A stretch of DNA of 64,000 nt from Puteibacter caeruleilacunae. GTDB taxonomy: Bacteria; Bacteroidota; Bacteroidia; Bacteroidales; Prolixibacteraceae. The notes beneath the pieces were generated by a model that saw only the letters and a program-made list of their open reading frames with translations, was not told where the DNA came from and ran no database searches. Below are positions 34,602 through 43,771 of the stretch, piece by piece; position 1 is the first letter of the stretch, and each line of letters opens with the position of its first letter. The stretch is taken from positions 1-64,000 of the forward strand of contig SJCO01000003.1 in the NCBI GenBank assembly GCA_005217565.1, given 5' to 3'. The position numbers and the translations under genes are program-made.

Positions 34602-35220
34602 ATTTAGAACTCGGTTTGAAATACAAAACTAATAATTTCATTTAAAGGACACTAATACACTCACTATTTTAACATTTATTCAGGTTTCGGTTCGGCTAAC
34701 GCCTCACGGTTGGAAAGCTAAAACGGTAGGAAGGTTGAAAGGTAGGAAGGTGATCGTTAGTGTGCGATGGGCAGTAAAAAAAGAAAACGGAAACCGGAAA
34801 AAGGATTCGCAGCCAGGAAAGAACGTGAAGATTTGCAATGGCGCACTGCTGACCGCTAGGTTAGCCAATATCTGTAGCAACAGGTGGTGTTCAACCAATT
34901 TTGCCACAATGACATCATCAACGCACTGCTGACCGCTAGGTCAGCCAATATCTGTAGCAACAGGTGGTGTTCAACCAATTTTGCCACAATGACATCATCA
35001 ACGCACTGCTGACCGCTAGGTCAGCCAATGTCTGTAGCAACAAAGTGGTCTCCAATCTCTCTATCAACACAGTACATCAGCATCGCTGCCCTTGGGGGCA
35101 GGAGAGCAACAATGAATAGTACCATCCAAATTGCATGGAGTCCCTTCATTTAAACACGCTGCCCTTTGGGGCAGGAGAGCGTTGATATTATGCTCAGAAA
35201 AATTGAATGGTTATATCCTC

Positions 35221-35286
35221 TGTTGCTACCGACATTAGCATCCCTAACGGGCTGCTGATCGTTAGACCAGTCAATGTCGGTAGCAA
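35221..35286. repeat. Long inverted repeat inside the array, copy 1
   Basis: TGTTGCTACCGACATT and AATGTCGGTAGCAACA are perfect 16-base inverted arms around two smaller hairpins (CCCTAACGGG and CTGATCGTTAGACCAG). This is a BIME-like pair of head-to-head repeats. Confidence 0.85.
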
Positions 35287-35555
35287 CAATGAATAGTACC
35301 ATCCAAATTGCATGGAGTCCCTTCATTTGAACACGCTGCCCTTTGGGGCAGCCAATGTCTGTAGCAACAAGGTGGTGTCCAACCAATTTTGCCACAATGA
35401 CATCATCAACGCACTGCTTACCGCTAGGTCAGCCAATACCTGTAGCAACAAAGTGGTCTCCAATCAATCTATCAACACAGTACATCAGCATCGCTGCCCT
35501 TTGGGGCAGGAGAGCGTTGATGTTATGCTCAGAAAAATTGAATGGTTATATCCTC

Positions 35556-35621
35556 TGTTGCTACCGACATTAGCATCCCTAACGGGCTGCTGATCGTTAG
35601 ACCAGTCAATGTCGGTAGAAA
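35556..35621. repeat. Long inverted repeat inside the array, copy 2
   Basis: Same as the copy at 35221-35286, 335 bp further on. The right arm has one change (GTAGAAACA for GTAGCAACA). Confidence 0.85.
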
Positions 35622-35937
35622 CAATGAATAGTACCATCCAAATTGCATGGAGTCCCTTCATTTAAACACGCTGCCCTTTGGGGCAGCCAATGTCGGTAGC
35701 ACAAGGTGGTGTTCAGCCAATTTTGCCACAATGACATCATCAACGCACTGCTGACCGCTAGGTCAGCCAACGCCTGTAGCAACGAAGTGGGGTCCAATCA
35801 ATCTATCAACACAGCACATCAGCATCGCTGCCCTTTGGGGCAGCCAATGTCTGTAGCATGAGAGGATTTCCCTCCTACCTCTACCCCCTAACACCAGCGC
35901 ACCAGCAATCGCTATTACGATCGGTAAAGATTAAAAG

Positions 35938-36060
35938 CACCGACCCCTCGCATACGAAATGGCCTCCTGAAAAAGCCTTGACTTTTTTGCTTCGTTTTTG
36001 TGTTATGACAAAAATGAAGGCCTGTCCGGCAGGACAATTTTGCGCTAAGTCAAAAATGAG
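35938..36060 (+). repeat. Composite repeat element, copy B (central inverted repeat deleted)
   Basis: GGCCTCCTGAAAAAGCC at 35961 joins directly to TTGACTTTTTTGCTTCG, which in copies A and C are separated by about 115 bp of inverted repeat. ATGACAAAAATGAAGGCC and a CCTGTCCGGCAGGAC hairpin follow. It looks like an internally deleted derivative. Confidence 0.8.
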
Positions 36061-36212
36061 AATCCAATTCAGCTGAACATCAGATTCAGTGCGGGTTACA
36101 TCACCGTCCCCGTCCAATCCAAAGAACATTTCTGCATGATTTATTACATCACTTGCATGAATTCTAACAGTCATTGACAGATTCATTTCATGCGATGCTT
36201 AATAAGAAATGC

Positions 36213-36240
36213 AAATGCATTTTGTTTCTCAATAAGTTTG
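36213..36240 (+). promoter_or_regulatory. Candidate promoter and palindrome upstream of first susC
   Basis: TAAGTTTG (36233-36240) fits the -7 consensus and gives a leader of about 25 nt. A perfect palindrome AAATGCATTT (36213-36222) lies where the -33 element would be and could be a regulator site (HTCS or IclR). No good -33 TTG is present, as is usual for activator-dependent promoters. 36061-36212 holds nothing recognised. Confidence 0.4.
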
Positions 36241-36271
36241 CTTTCGGATTATAGATTTAAAACCAAACTGT

Positions 36272-39200
36272 ATGAATTCTTTAAAATGTAAAAATCTGTC
36301 CAGATATGGGTTCTTGTTTTTGATACTCATATTAAGTGGGACAATGGCATTTGCACAGAAGGTAACTGTAAAGGGAACAGTTAAAGATGTAAATGGGGAA
36401 TCGATTCCTGGAGCAAATGTCATCGTAAAAGGAACAAGTAATGGTATTGTGACCGATTTTGATGGAAACTACATGATAACCGTTAATGGTTCAAAAACAT
36501 TAATTTTCACATTTATTGGTTACACTTCTAAGGAAGTTAAGATCAATGGAAAAACAAAGATTGATGTAGTACTGAAAGAAGATTTCCATCAATTGGAGGA
36601 AGTTGTAGCTGTTGGATATGGTAGCATGAAGAAGGCTGACCTTACGGGATCCGTTGTATCCGTTAAAGCAGATGATTTACAAAAAGCTCCGGTAGCTAAC
36701 GTAGAACAAGCACTGATGGGACGAGCTGCTGGTGTTCGTATTAGTTCGATGGAAGGAAAACCAGGAGAAGCCCTTTCTATTGAAATTCGAGGTGGTTCTT
36801 CAATCGGTGGAAGTAACTCTCCACTATATGTTATTGATGGATTTCCAGTAGGAGAAGACGGAGCTTCGCTAATCGATCCTGCAGATGTTGAATCCATTCA
36901 GATACTTAAGGATGCGTCATCAACTGCAATTTATGGTGCACGAGGAGCCAATGGTGTTGTTTTAATCACCACTAAATCGGGAGCAAAAGGAGAACCTAAA
37001 CTTGAATACAGTGGTTATGTAGGTATTCAAAAGGTAGGAGAAAATTATCCTGATGTATTGAATGCTGAACAATGGGCACAGTTGATGCATGAGCGTGAAC
37101 CAAATGGCGAGCAATACCTTAATCCTGCTGCTTATGCCGACTCAACTCAGGTGAACTGGCGCGACGAGATCTTGCGAACAGCGATGATCAACAATCACCA
37201 CATCAGTCTTGCTGGAGGTCAGAATAAATCGAAATACAACGCTTCCGTATCTTATTTAGATCAGGAAGGAGTAGTAATCAGAAGTGGTTACAAGCGTTAC
37301 ACAGGTCGTATTAACCTATCTCAAAAGATTGGTAAGAAGCTTAATGTAAAGCTAAATGCAAGTTACACTTACGGAGAACAAACCGGTAATCCATCACAAG
37401 GAGGATCTGGTAGTCGCTTTTACATTCGTGCAGCTCAAGGACGTCCATACGTTCCTAGTACTGTAGATATTGAAGATGAAGATTATTTGAATGATGAAAA
37501 CGGTAATCCTAATCCATTGGCCGACATCAACTCTACCGATTTTCTGGTAAGAAAAGAAAATCTTAGTGTTAATGGTATCATCGATTATGAAATCATCAAA
37601 GGATTAAACTATACCTTTAAATTAGGTAACAGAGGAACCAACAACAAGACAAAGAAATTTGAGAAGCCGCCTTCATATAATGGTAGAAACAAAAATGGAG
37701 CTGCTTTCCAACAACATACTACATCGCAAACATGGTTGAATGAAAACCTATTGTCATTCAAACGTAAATTTGCTAAGCACGACATCAATGCAGTTGTAGG
37801 TTATACACGCCAGGGATACTGGACAGAAAACCTGAAAGCAGCAAACTCTAACTTTCCATATTTCAATCTTGGATATGACAATTTAGGTGTAGGTACAGTA
37901 TATGAAGCACCATCTTCATCTTACAAAGAATGGGGATTGGAATCATTCTTGAGTCGTGTTAACTACACATTCAATAACAAATACTTATTTACCGTTGCCT
38001 TCCGTCGTGATGGATCATCACGTTTTGCTGATGGTAATAAATGGGCAAATTTCCCATCAGGAGCATTCTCTTGGAGAATTTCTGAAGAAGATTTCATGAA
38101 AGACCTAAGCTTCATTTCTAACATGAAAGCAAGGGTAAGTTGGGGTGAAACAGGAAACCTTAGGGTAAGTCCTTACGATTCAATGTCGCAATTGAAGACA
38201 GAGAATTACTCGTTAAATAATGGTATATCTGCAGGTATTGTTCCAAGTACACTGGCAAGTCCTGAGCTACAATGGGAAACGACCAATCAGACAGATATCG
38301 GTTTAGATGTAGGTTTTCTTGATAACAGAATCATTCTAACAGCCGATTACTATTATAAAAAGACCAATGACCTGCTACTGAATGCCAACATCACAGGATT
38401 ATCCGGATTTAAAACCATGATGAGAAATGTTGGATCGATGGAAAACAAAGGTTTAGAGCTTTTACTTTCAACTGTGAACATTAAGAATAAGCAGTTTACC
38501 TGGAGCACCGATATTAACATCTCATTCAATAAGAATAAGGTGATTGAATTGGCCGACGGACAAGAATCATTCTTTGTAAACAGAAACTATACCGGAGTAA
38601 ATCAAGCTGCATTTATCGTTAAGAAAGGTGAAGCGCTAGGATCAATGTATGGATATGTATGGGATGGTATTTACAACTACGACGATTTCAATATCTCAGG
38701 AGAAGGAGCAAATAAGACATATGCATTAAAACAAGATGTAGCACAACTTCCGGGAAGTGTAAAACCAGGTGACATTAAGTACAAAGACATCAACGGTGAT
38801 GGTGTTATCAATGATAAAGACCGTACAATCATCGGAGACGGAAATCCTGTTCACTTTGGAGGTATTACCAATAACTTCCGTTACAAAAACTTCGACTTGA
38901 GTGTGTTCTTCGAATGGTCATATGGAAATGACATTATGAATGCTACACGCTTTAAACTAGAAGCAATGAATGGTCGCGCTAACCAGTATGCTACAGTTCT
39001 TGATCGTTTCCGTCCCGAAGTATACGATGAAGAAGGTAATCTTGTAGACGCAGGAAATTCAAATACTACCATGTATTCAGAGGATGGTAACACCTCGCGA
39101 CTAGTTAGCGACCGTGTAGTTGAAGATGGTTCATACATTAAACTTAAAACTGCAAGTTTCGGGTATACCTTCCCTAAAAAAATGGTCAAGCGTCTTGGCT

Positions 39201-39385
39201 TAGGAAACCTAAGGGTATATGTAAGTGGACAAAATCTTTGGACAATCACCAACTATTCAGGTAACGATCCTGATGTATTTGCAGATAACACCTGGACACC
39301 TTCAAAAGGTTTGTTAAAGGGCGTTGATTATGGAGCATATCCAACTGCAACTACTGTAACATTTGGAGCTAAAGTAACCTTCTAA
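36272..39385 (+). CDS. SusC/RagA-type TonB-linked outer-membrane transporter (system 1)
   Basis: A 1037-residue protein. Signal peptide to about residue 29 (LILILSGTMAFAQ), CarboxypepD_reg-like domain at about 32-108 (VKGTVKDVNGESIPGANVIV), TonB-box-like EEVVAVGYGSMKKADLTGSV, plug domain (SPLYVIDGFPVGEDG, ILKDASSTAIYGARGANGVV) and a barrel ending in VTFGAKVTF. It has no STN domain, so it is likely controlled by the HTCS rather than a sigma/anti-sigma pair. The SusD gene follows after 2 bp. It imports glycan fragments across the outer membrane with TonB energy. Confidence 0.95.
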   Translation: MNSLKCKNLSRYGFLFLILILSGTMAFAQKVTVKGTVKDVNGESIPGANVIVKGTSNGIVTDFDGNYMITVNGSKTLIFTFIGYTSKEVKINGKTKIDVVLKEDFHQLEEVVAVGYGSMKKADLTGSVVSVKADDLQKAPVANVEQALMGRAAGVRISSMEGKPGEALSIEIRGGSSIGGSNSPLYVIDGFPVGEDGASLIDPADVESIQILKDASSTAIYGARGANGVVLITTKSGAKGEPKLEYSGYVGIQKVGENYPDVLNAEQWAQLMHEREPNGEQYLNPAAYADSTQVNWRDEILRTAMINNHHISLAGGQNKSKYNASVSYLDQEGVVIRSGYKRYTGRINLSQKIGKKLNVKLNASYTYGEQTGNPSQGGSGSRFYIRAAQGRPYVPSTVDIEDEDYLNDENGNPNPLADINSTDFLVRKENLSVNGIIDYEIIKGLNYTFKLGNRGTNNKTKKFEKPPSYNGRNKNGAAFQQHTTSQTWLNENLLSFKRKFAKHDINAVVGYTRQGYWTENLKAANSNFPYFNLGYDNLGVGTVYEAPSSSYKEWGLESFLSRVNYTFNNKYLFTVAFRRDGSSRFADGNKWANFPSGAFSWRISEEDFMKDLSFISNMKARVSWGETGNLRVSPYDSMSQLKTENYSLNNGISAGIVPSTLASPELQWETTNQTDIGLDVGFLDNRIILTADYYYKKTNDLLLNANITGLSGFKTMMRNVGSMENKGLELLLSTVNIKNKQFTWSTDINISFNKNKVIELADGQESFFVNRNYTGVNQAAFIVKKGEALGSMYGYVWDGIYNYDDFNISGEGANKTYALKQDVAQLPGSVKPGDIKYKDINGDGVINDKDRTIIGDGNPVHFGGITNNFRYKNFDLSVFFEWSYGNDIMNATRFKLEAMNGRANQYATVLDRFRPEVYDEEGNLVDAGNSNTTMYSEDGNTSRLVSDRVVEDGSYIKLKTASFGYTFPKKMVKRLGLGNLRVYVSGQNLWTITNYSGNDPDVFADNTWTPSKGLLKGVDYGAYPTATTVTFGAKVTF

Positions 39386-39387
39386 AA

Positions 39388-41031
39388 ATGGGAAAAATGA
39401 AGACAATGAAACGATTTATATATGGTATCATGGCAATTTGGATGTTAGCACTTCCATCTTGCCAATCGGATTTGCTTGAAGAAAATCCAAAATCATTCTT
39501 AACTCCGGAAAACTTTTATCAAAGTTCATCGGATGCCTTTGCCGGCCTAATGGGAATCTATGCATTAATTTCCGACAAAACCCTATATGGTAGTTACCTG
39601 AGTCAGGAAAGCTATCTTGGAACAGATATAGCATATTACCGTAAAAACAGTGGTGGTTTACATTACTACGCCAACCACTTAATGACTAACACAAGTGGTA
39701 ACTTACAGACGACCTGGCAACAAGCATACAAGACAATTTATGCCTGTAACCTTTACATCGAGTCGATCACTGAAAAGGCGCCTATAGCTGAGGATGAAAA
39801 GAACAGATTCATCGCAGAGGCAACATTTATTCGTGGATTAGTTTACTTTGAACTAGCACGTATTTATGGAGGTATTCCATTGATCACAAGTATTACTCCT
39901 GTAAGCGAGTTACAAATTCCACGCAATACTCTAGAGGAGGTATACAAGCAAGTAGAAACTGATCTTCTATTTGCGAAACAGCACCTTCCTTGGATCACTG
40001 AAATGTCAGACGGAGATCATCCGCGAGCAAGTAAAAATGCTGTATTGGGTATCTTAACCAGGGTATACATCACAATGGCTGGTAATCCTTTAAATGACCA
40101 AAGCAAGTGGGCTGCGGCATCAGCAACAGCCAAAGAGTTGATAGATCTGGGATACCATAACCTACACGACAACTACAATCAGGTATGGTTGAATGTAAAA
40201 GATGATGTATACGACCTTCACGAAAGTATCTGGGAAATCGGTTATACTGCTGGTGATCTAGGAAACAACCTGGGTACATTCAACGGTATCCCTTCATCGA
40301 AAGGTCCGAATGGAGAAGAATCGAAAACAGTTGGTGGAGGATATTCTTTTGTGAAGAGTACCCTTACCATGAGAAAATACTATGGTGAAGATGGCAATGG
40401 ATATGATAAGAATCTTCCTGATTCGAGATACCATTGGAATTGCGTTGCTTATAAGTTGGATGGAACCAATAAGCCTACCCTAAAAGATGGTGAGATTGTA
40501 GAACAATCAGAATGGGCGTTAACTAAGTTTAGAAAGAACTCTAGTAATGGTGCCTACCACTACAATAAAAACGGCTTAAATTGGGTAGTACTTCGTTATG
40601 CTGATATCCTATTAATGTATGCCGAGGCTGAAAATGAATTAAATGGTGCAGGTCGATCAGCGGAAGCGAATCAAGCATTGACAACAATTCGTCAAAGAGC
40701 ACTAAGAACAATTAACGAAGACGGTAGCTTTGTTCAGGCAAATGATCAGCCAATTGAGGAAGCGAACTACAACTACGACTATTCAACAATGGATCAGGAA
40801 ACTTTCCGCCAATTCATTCGCGATGAAAGAGCACGAGAATTAGCAGGAGAAGGTGTACGTCGATGGGACCTTGTTCGCTGGGGTATTCTATACGAAACAG
40901 TTAAATCACTCGATGGTGTTGAACCCAAAGGCTATTGCTGGAAGAACATTCAACCATATCATGTACTGTTTCCTATTCCTCAGCAAGAGATTGACTTAAA
41001 TCCAATGTTGAAACAAAACACTGGATATTAA
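39388..41031 (+). CDS. SusD/RagB-type glycan-binding lipoprotein (system 1)
   Basis: A 547-residue lipoprotein with lipobox LALPSC (Cys at about 25). It has the SusD N-terminal signature (FYQSSSDAFAGLMGIYALIS), the TPR region (AEATFIRGLVYFELARIYGGIPLI) and the C-terminal RagB motif (IRDERARELAGEGVRRWDLVRWG) ending in FPIPQQEIDLNPMLKQNTGY. It caps the adjacent SusC and binds substrate at the surface. It starts at ATG 39388, 2 bp after susC; later in-frame ATGs at 39397 and 39406 are also possible. Confidence 0.95.
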   Translation: MGKMKTMKRFIYGIMAIWMLALPSCQSDLLEENPKSFLTPENFYQSSSDAFAGLMGIYALISDKTLYGSYLSQESYLGTDIAYYRKNSGGLHYYANHLMTNTSGNLQTTWQQAYKTIYACNLYIESITEKAPIAEDEKNRFIAEATFIRGLVYFELARIYGGIPLITSITPVSELQIPRNTLEEVYKQVETDLLFAKQHLPWITEMSDGDHPRASKNAVLGILTRVYITMAGNPLNDQSKWAAASATAKELIDLGYHNLHDNYNQVWLNVKDDVYDLHESIWEIGYTAGDLGNNLGTFNGIPSSKGPNGEESKTVGGGYSFVKSTLTMRKYYGEDGNGYDKNLPDSRYHWNCVAYKLDGTNKPTLKDGEIVEQSEWALTKFRKNSSNGAYHYNKNGLNWVVLRYADILLMYAEAENELNGAGRSAEANQALTTIRQRALRTINEDGSFVQANDQPIEEANYNYDYSTMDQETFRQFIRDERARELAGEGVRRWDLVRWGILYETVKSLDGVEPKGYCWKNIQPYHVLFPIPQQEIDLNPMLKQNTGY

Positions 41032-41067
41032 GCAACAAACCTTAAAATCAATAAAATTTCGAAGCAA

Positions 41068-42060
41068 ATGACAACTTTATTCAAAAATATAATACTTGCA
41101 GGGGCACTAGTTTCAGGAGCCCTTGCATTCACCTCTTGCGATGAGGAAATTGAAGCCCCTAGTGGCAAATTGATTGTCAGCAGTACAAATGTTACAGTTG
41201 GAGAAGAGGTCTCATTTGAAGTAACTGGTAATCCTGACATGATCTCATTTTATAGCGGAGAAGCAGGAAATAATTATGAATATAAAGATCGTACTTCAGC
41301 TACAGGCTCAACTCCTTCGTTAAACTTTGAAGTATACAACAAATATGGTGACATGACCAATGGACATACCTATTTGGTATATTCAACCGATTATGATGGA
41401 GCTGGTGATCCTTCAACTGCTACATGGACAGTTTTAACAACAAGTGATCCTGATCACGCTGCCTATAGTCTTGAAGATTGGGGAACAGTAGCGAATAGTT
41501 CTAAGGCTAAACGCAATATCAGTAGAACCATATCACTAGATGGAATCAGTGGGGAAACCACCTACTTTGCGTTCAAGTATATAGGAACACAAGGTCCGGC
41601 TTCTCAAAAATCATGGTACATCCACGATTACAAAATCTCGACTGAATTAGAAGGAAATATCCCTGTAGAGATTATCCACCATGATTTCCTAACAGAGGGC
41701 AACTGGGAGGTTGTTGATGTTGCAGGTGCAAAAACATGGAAAAAGCAAGCTGGTAGTTATGTTGGATCAATTAAGATGGGTGAAGGAAAGAATAAACCAA
41801 GTAACGAGGACTGGTTAATTTTTGCTCCACTAAATCTATCTTCAGATCAGTATCCGGTTTCTCCAGATAAAGGAGAAGCAATAAAGACTACTGCGGAAAC
41901 GAACAAAGCATTTACTCATGTTTACAATGCTCCTGGCACATATACTGTAACAGTATTGGCCAATGTATGGGATTACAATAACAGCGTTGTTGAAAGTAAA
42001 ATATTCGAGCAGGTAATAACAGTTACTGAGGCTGTTTCTGAAGCTGCTTCAGAAGAATAA
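41068..42060 (+). CDS. DUF5017 surface glycan-binding lipoprotein
   Basis: A 330-residue lipoprotein with lipobox LAFTSC (Cys at about 24). The N-terminal Ig/PKD-like domain carries GNPDMISFYSGEAGNNYEYKD, typical of DUF5017; a beta-sandwich (about 130-250) and a second PKD-like segment (FTHVYNAPGTYTVTVLANV, about 288-306) follow. Position directly after susD is that of SusE/F-like surface glycan-binding proteins. Two hairpins after the stop separate it from the GH88 gene. Confidence 0.8.
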   Translation: MTTLFKNIILAGALVSGALAFTSCDEEIEAPSGKLIVSSTNVTVGEEVSFEVTGNPDMISFYSGEAGNNYEYKDRTSATGSTPSLNFEVYNKYGDMTNGHTYLVYSTDYDGAGDPSTATWTVLTTSDPDHAAYSLEDWGTVANSSKAKRNISRTISLDGISGETTYFAFKYIGTQGPASQKSWYIHDYKISTELEGNIPVEIIHHDFLTEGNWEVVDVAGAKTWKKQAGSYVGSIKMGEGKNKPSNEDWLIFAPLNLSSDQYPVSPDKGEAIKTTAETNKAFTHVYNAPGTYTVTVLANVWDYNNSVVESKIFEQVITVTEAVSEAASEE

Positions 42061-42068
42061 ACAACATG

Positions 42069-42128
42069 CTGAGTTATCACAACTCAGAAAAACTATAAGA
42101 TATCCGGGGATACACGTCTCCGGATATC
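42069..42128 (+). terminator. Two stem-loops after the susC-susD-DUF5017 unit
   Basis: CTGAGTT (42069-42075) / AACTCAG (42081-42087) is a 7-bp stem with a 5-base loop. GATATCCGG (42099-42107) / CCGGATATC (42120-42128) is a 9-bp stem with inner GATACACGTC pairing, followed by a T-rich run. The second is the better terminator; it may let some transcription through to GH88. Confidence 0.65.
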
Positions 42129-42151
42129 CTATTTCTAAAACCAAACTAACT

Positions 42152-43393
42152 ATGAAGCCATACAACCGCTTACAACTTATTATACTCATTTGCTCTATCT
42201 TTCTAATAGGATGTAACTCTTCAAACTCTAAGATTTATCAAAAGACTGCGAAGATTGCCAACATTCAATACGGCAAATTAATCGAGAAAGAAGGAGGAAA
42301 TAATAAGATGCCTCGTACTCTTGATCGTGATGGTACAATAAAAACATATGGTATTCATTCATGGGCAAGTGGTTTTCTGCCTGGAAACTTTTGGTATTTA
42401 TATGAACTTACTCAAGATGACTTCTGGAAAGATCAGGCAATAATCTGGACTCAGAAGCTTAATGGCATTCAGCACAACATCAATAGTCACGCTATAGGCT
42501 TCCAGACCATAAGTAGCTTTTACAACGCCAATAGACTTTTAAAAAATGATATTTACACCACTGAAATCATAAAGGCTGCTGATGGATTATTGCATCGTTA
42601 CAACAACACTGTAGGTTGTATAAAATCATGGAATTACAGTAGAGGATTAGAAAGAGGACAAGAATGGTTTTATCCTGTAGTAATCGATAATATGGCGACA
42701 TTAGAACTGCTATTTGTTGCCTCAAAACTTACAGGACAACCAAAGTATAAGGATATAGCCATTAAGCATGCTCGAACCACAATGAGTAACCATTATCGCG
42801 ACGATTACTCAAGCTATCACATCATTGATTATAATGCCAAGACTGGTAATGTTCTTGACAAAGCAACCTACCATGGCATAAGCACACATTCAAGCTGGGC
42901 TAGAGGTCAGGCCTGGGGTTTATATGGCTTCACACTCTGTTACAGGGAAACAAAAGATGAGAAGTTTCTTGATTTTGCTGAACACATTGCATCATTTATC
43001 ATGAATCATCCTAATACGCCAGAAGATCGTGTTCCCTATTGGGATTATAACCTTGGAAAAGAAGGTTTCACTCCTACATGGCCTTATGACAAGAATGAAT
43101 ACAATAAAAACTATCAAGATGCAGCATCTGCAGCAATTATTGCCTCTGCCCTGTTTGAGTTAAGTACATTATCAGAGAATAGCGCACAATACTACGGTTA
43201 TGCCAATCAATTGATCCAAACGCTTTCCTCATCAAAATACATGGCAAGCAAAAGTGAAGACAATTATTTTCTGCTAAAACATAGTGTTGGAAACTTCCCC
43301 CGTCACGACGCTATCGACCTACCAACAAGCTATGCCGACTATTACTTTCTAGAAGCTTTATGTAGAAAAAGAAAAATAGATAAAGGAGAATAG
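42152..43393 (+). CDS. GH88 unsaturated glucuronyl hydrolase-like protein with altered catalytic residue
   Basis: A 413-residue protein with lipobox CSIFLIGC (Cys at about 21) and an (alpha/alpha)6-barrel layout: WASGFLPGNFWYLYELT at the start, WFYPVVIDNMATLELL in the middle, HGISTHSSWARGQAWGLYGF late. GH88 enzymes hydrolyse the unsaturated uronyl residue left by lyases on glycosaminoglycan oligosaccharides. D179 (in VIDNM) matches the catalytic Asp149 of the Bacillus sp. GL1 enzyme. The position equivalent to Asp88, normally HDxGF, reads HAIGF with A114. If that alignment is right the enzyme may be inactive or altered. Confidence 0.82.
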   Translation: MKPYNRLQLIILICSIFLIGCNSSNSKIYQKTAKIANIQYGKLIEKEGGNNKMPRTLDRDGTIKTYGIHSWASGFLPGNFWYLYELTQDDFWKDQAIIWTQKLNGIQHNINSHAIGFQTISSFYNANRLLKNDIYTTEIIKAADGLLHRYNNTVGCIKSWNYSRGLERGQEWFYPVVIDNMATLELLFVASKLTGQPKYKDIAIKHARTTMSNHYRDDYSSYHIIDYNAKTGNVLDKATYHGISTHSSWARGQAWGLYGFTLCYRETKDEKFLDFAEHIASFIMNHPNTPEDRVPYWDYNLGKEGFTPTWPYDKNEYNKNYQDAASAAIIASALFELSTLSENSAQYYGYANQLIQTLSSSKYMASKSEDNYFLLKHSVGNFPRHDAIDLPTSYADYYFLEALCRKRKIDKGE

Positions 43394-43771
43394 TTGAAGG
43401 TTCCAGGTTGAAGGTTCCAGGTTGAAGGTTGAAGGTTGCGCGTTGATGTTGCTGTGGTGGTAATCACAGCTGCCCTTTGGGACAGCTAATGTCTGTAGCA
43501 ACGAAGGATTGCCCCAACTCTTCTCGTCCCCATAACATTAGTACCAATCTACACTTAGAAGAACACGCTGACAGGACCTGCGGACACTGTCAGGTGCCAT
43601 TGACTCAACGTTTCCCCCAATCGCATCGAAATCGGCCTCCGGTTTCCTTTGCTCCTTGCTCTTTGCCTTTTTTTACCGCCCATTACACACTAACGAACAC
43701 CTTTCAACCGTCCTACCGTTCGTCCTTTCACCATCTTCCTTTTTCCCGTTTCCGGACCTCAGGTTTCCTGT
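43394..43771. repeat. Gene-free spacer with short repeats and two hairpin elements
   Basis: Starts with a run of GTTGAAGGTTCCAG-type 14-bp repeats (43393-43440), then CTGTG/CACAG and CTGCCCTTTGGGACAG hairpins followed by TAATGTCTGTAGCAAC (about 43451-43502, related to the array at 34.8 kb), then the CTGACAG/CTGTCAG hairpin at 43563-43598. 43600-43771 is pyrimidine-rich low-complexity DNA. The 111-codon frame here is not a gene. Confidence 0.75.

Larger units (their letters stand above)
34841..35861. repeat. Nested array of hairpin repeats (REP/BIME-like), about 1 kb
   Basis: The array contains five copies of a unit beginning CGCACTGCTGACCGCTAGG (at 34842, 34922, 35002, 35410 and 35744; the first three in tandem with an exact 80-bp period) and six CTGCCCTTTGGGGCAG-type hairpins (near 35086, 35159, 35336, 35494, 35671 and 35828). 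There are three copies of a unit containing ATAGTACCATCCAAATTGCA and a higher-order period of about 335 bp. Many hairpins are followed by CAATGTCTGTAGCAACAA. Short ORFs here are accidental. The region 34602-34840 before it holds the IclR promoter area and A/G-rich low-complexity DNA. Confidence 0.92.

Noticed and set aside
34842-35081. Possible CRISPR array because of the exact 80-bp tandem period
   Set aside because: The units are near-identical along their whole length, with no unique spacers, no short constant repeat, and no cas genes nearby.
35312-35593. Short open frames inside the hairpin array
   Set aside because: They follow repeat periodicity and occur in several frames and on both strands; no protein signature is present.
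36589-36897. 102-codon antisense frame within susC1
   Set aside because: It is a shadow of the conserved plug-domain coding sequence with no leader or domain of its own.
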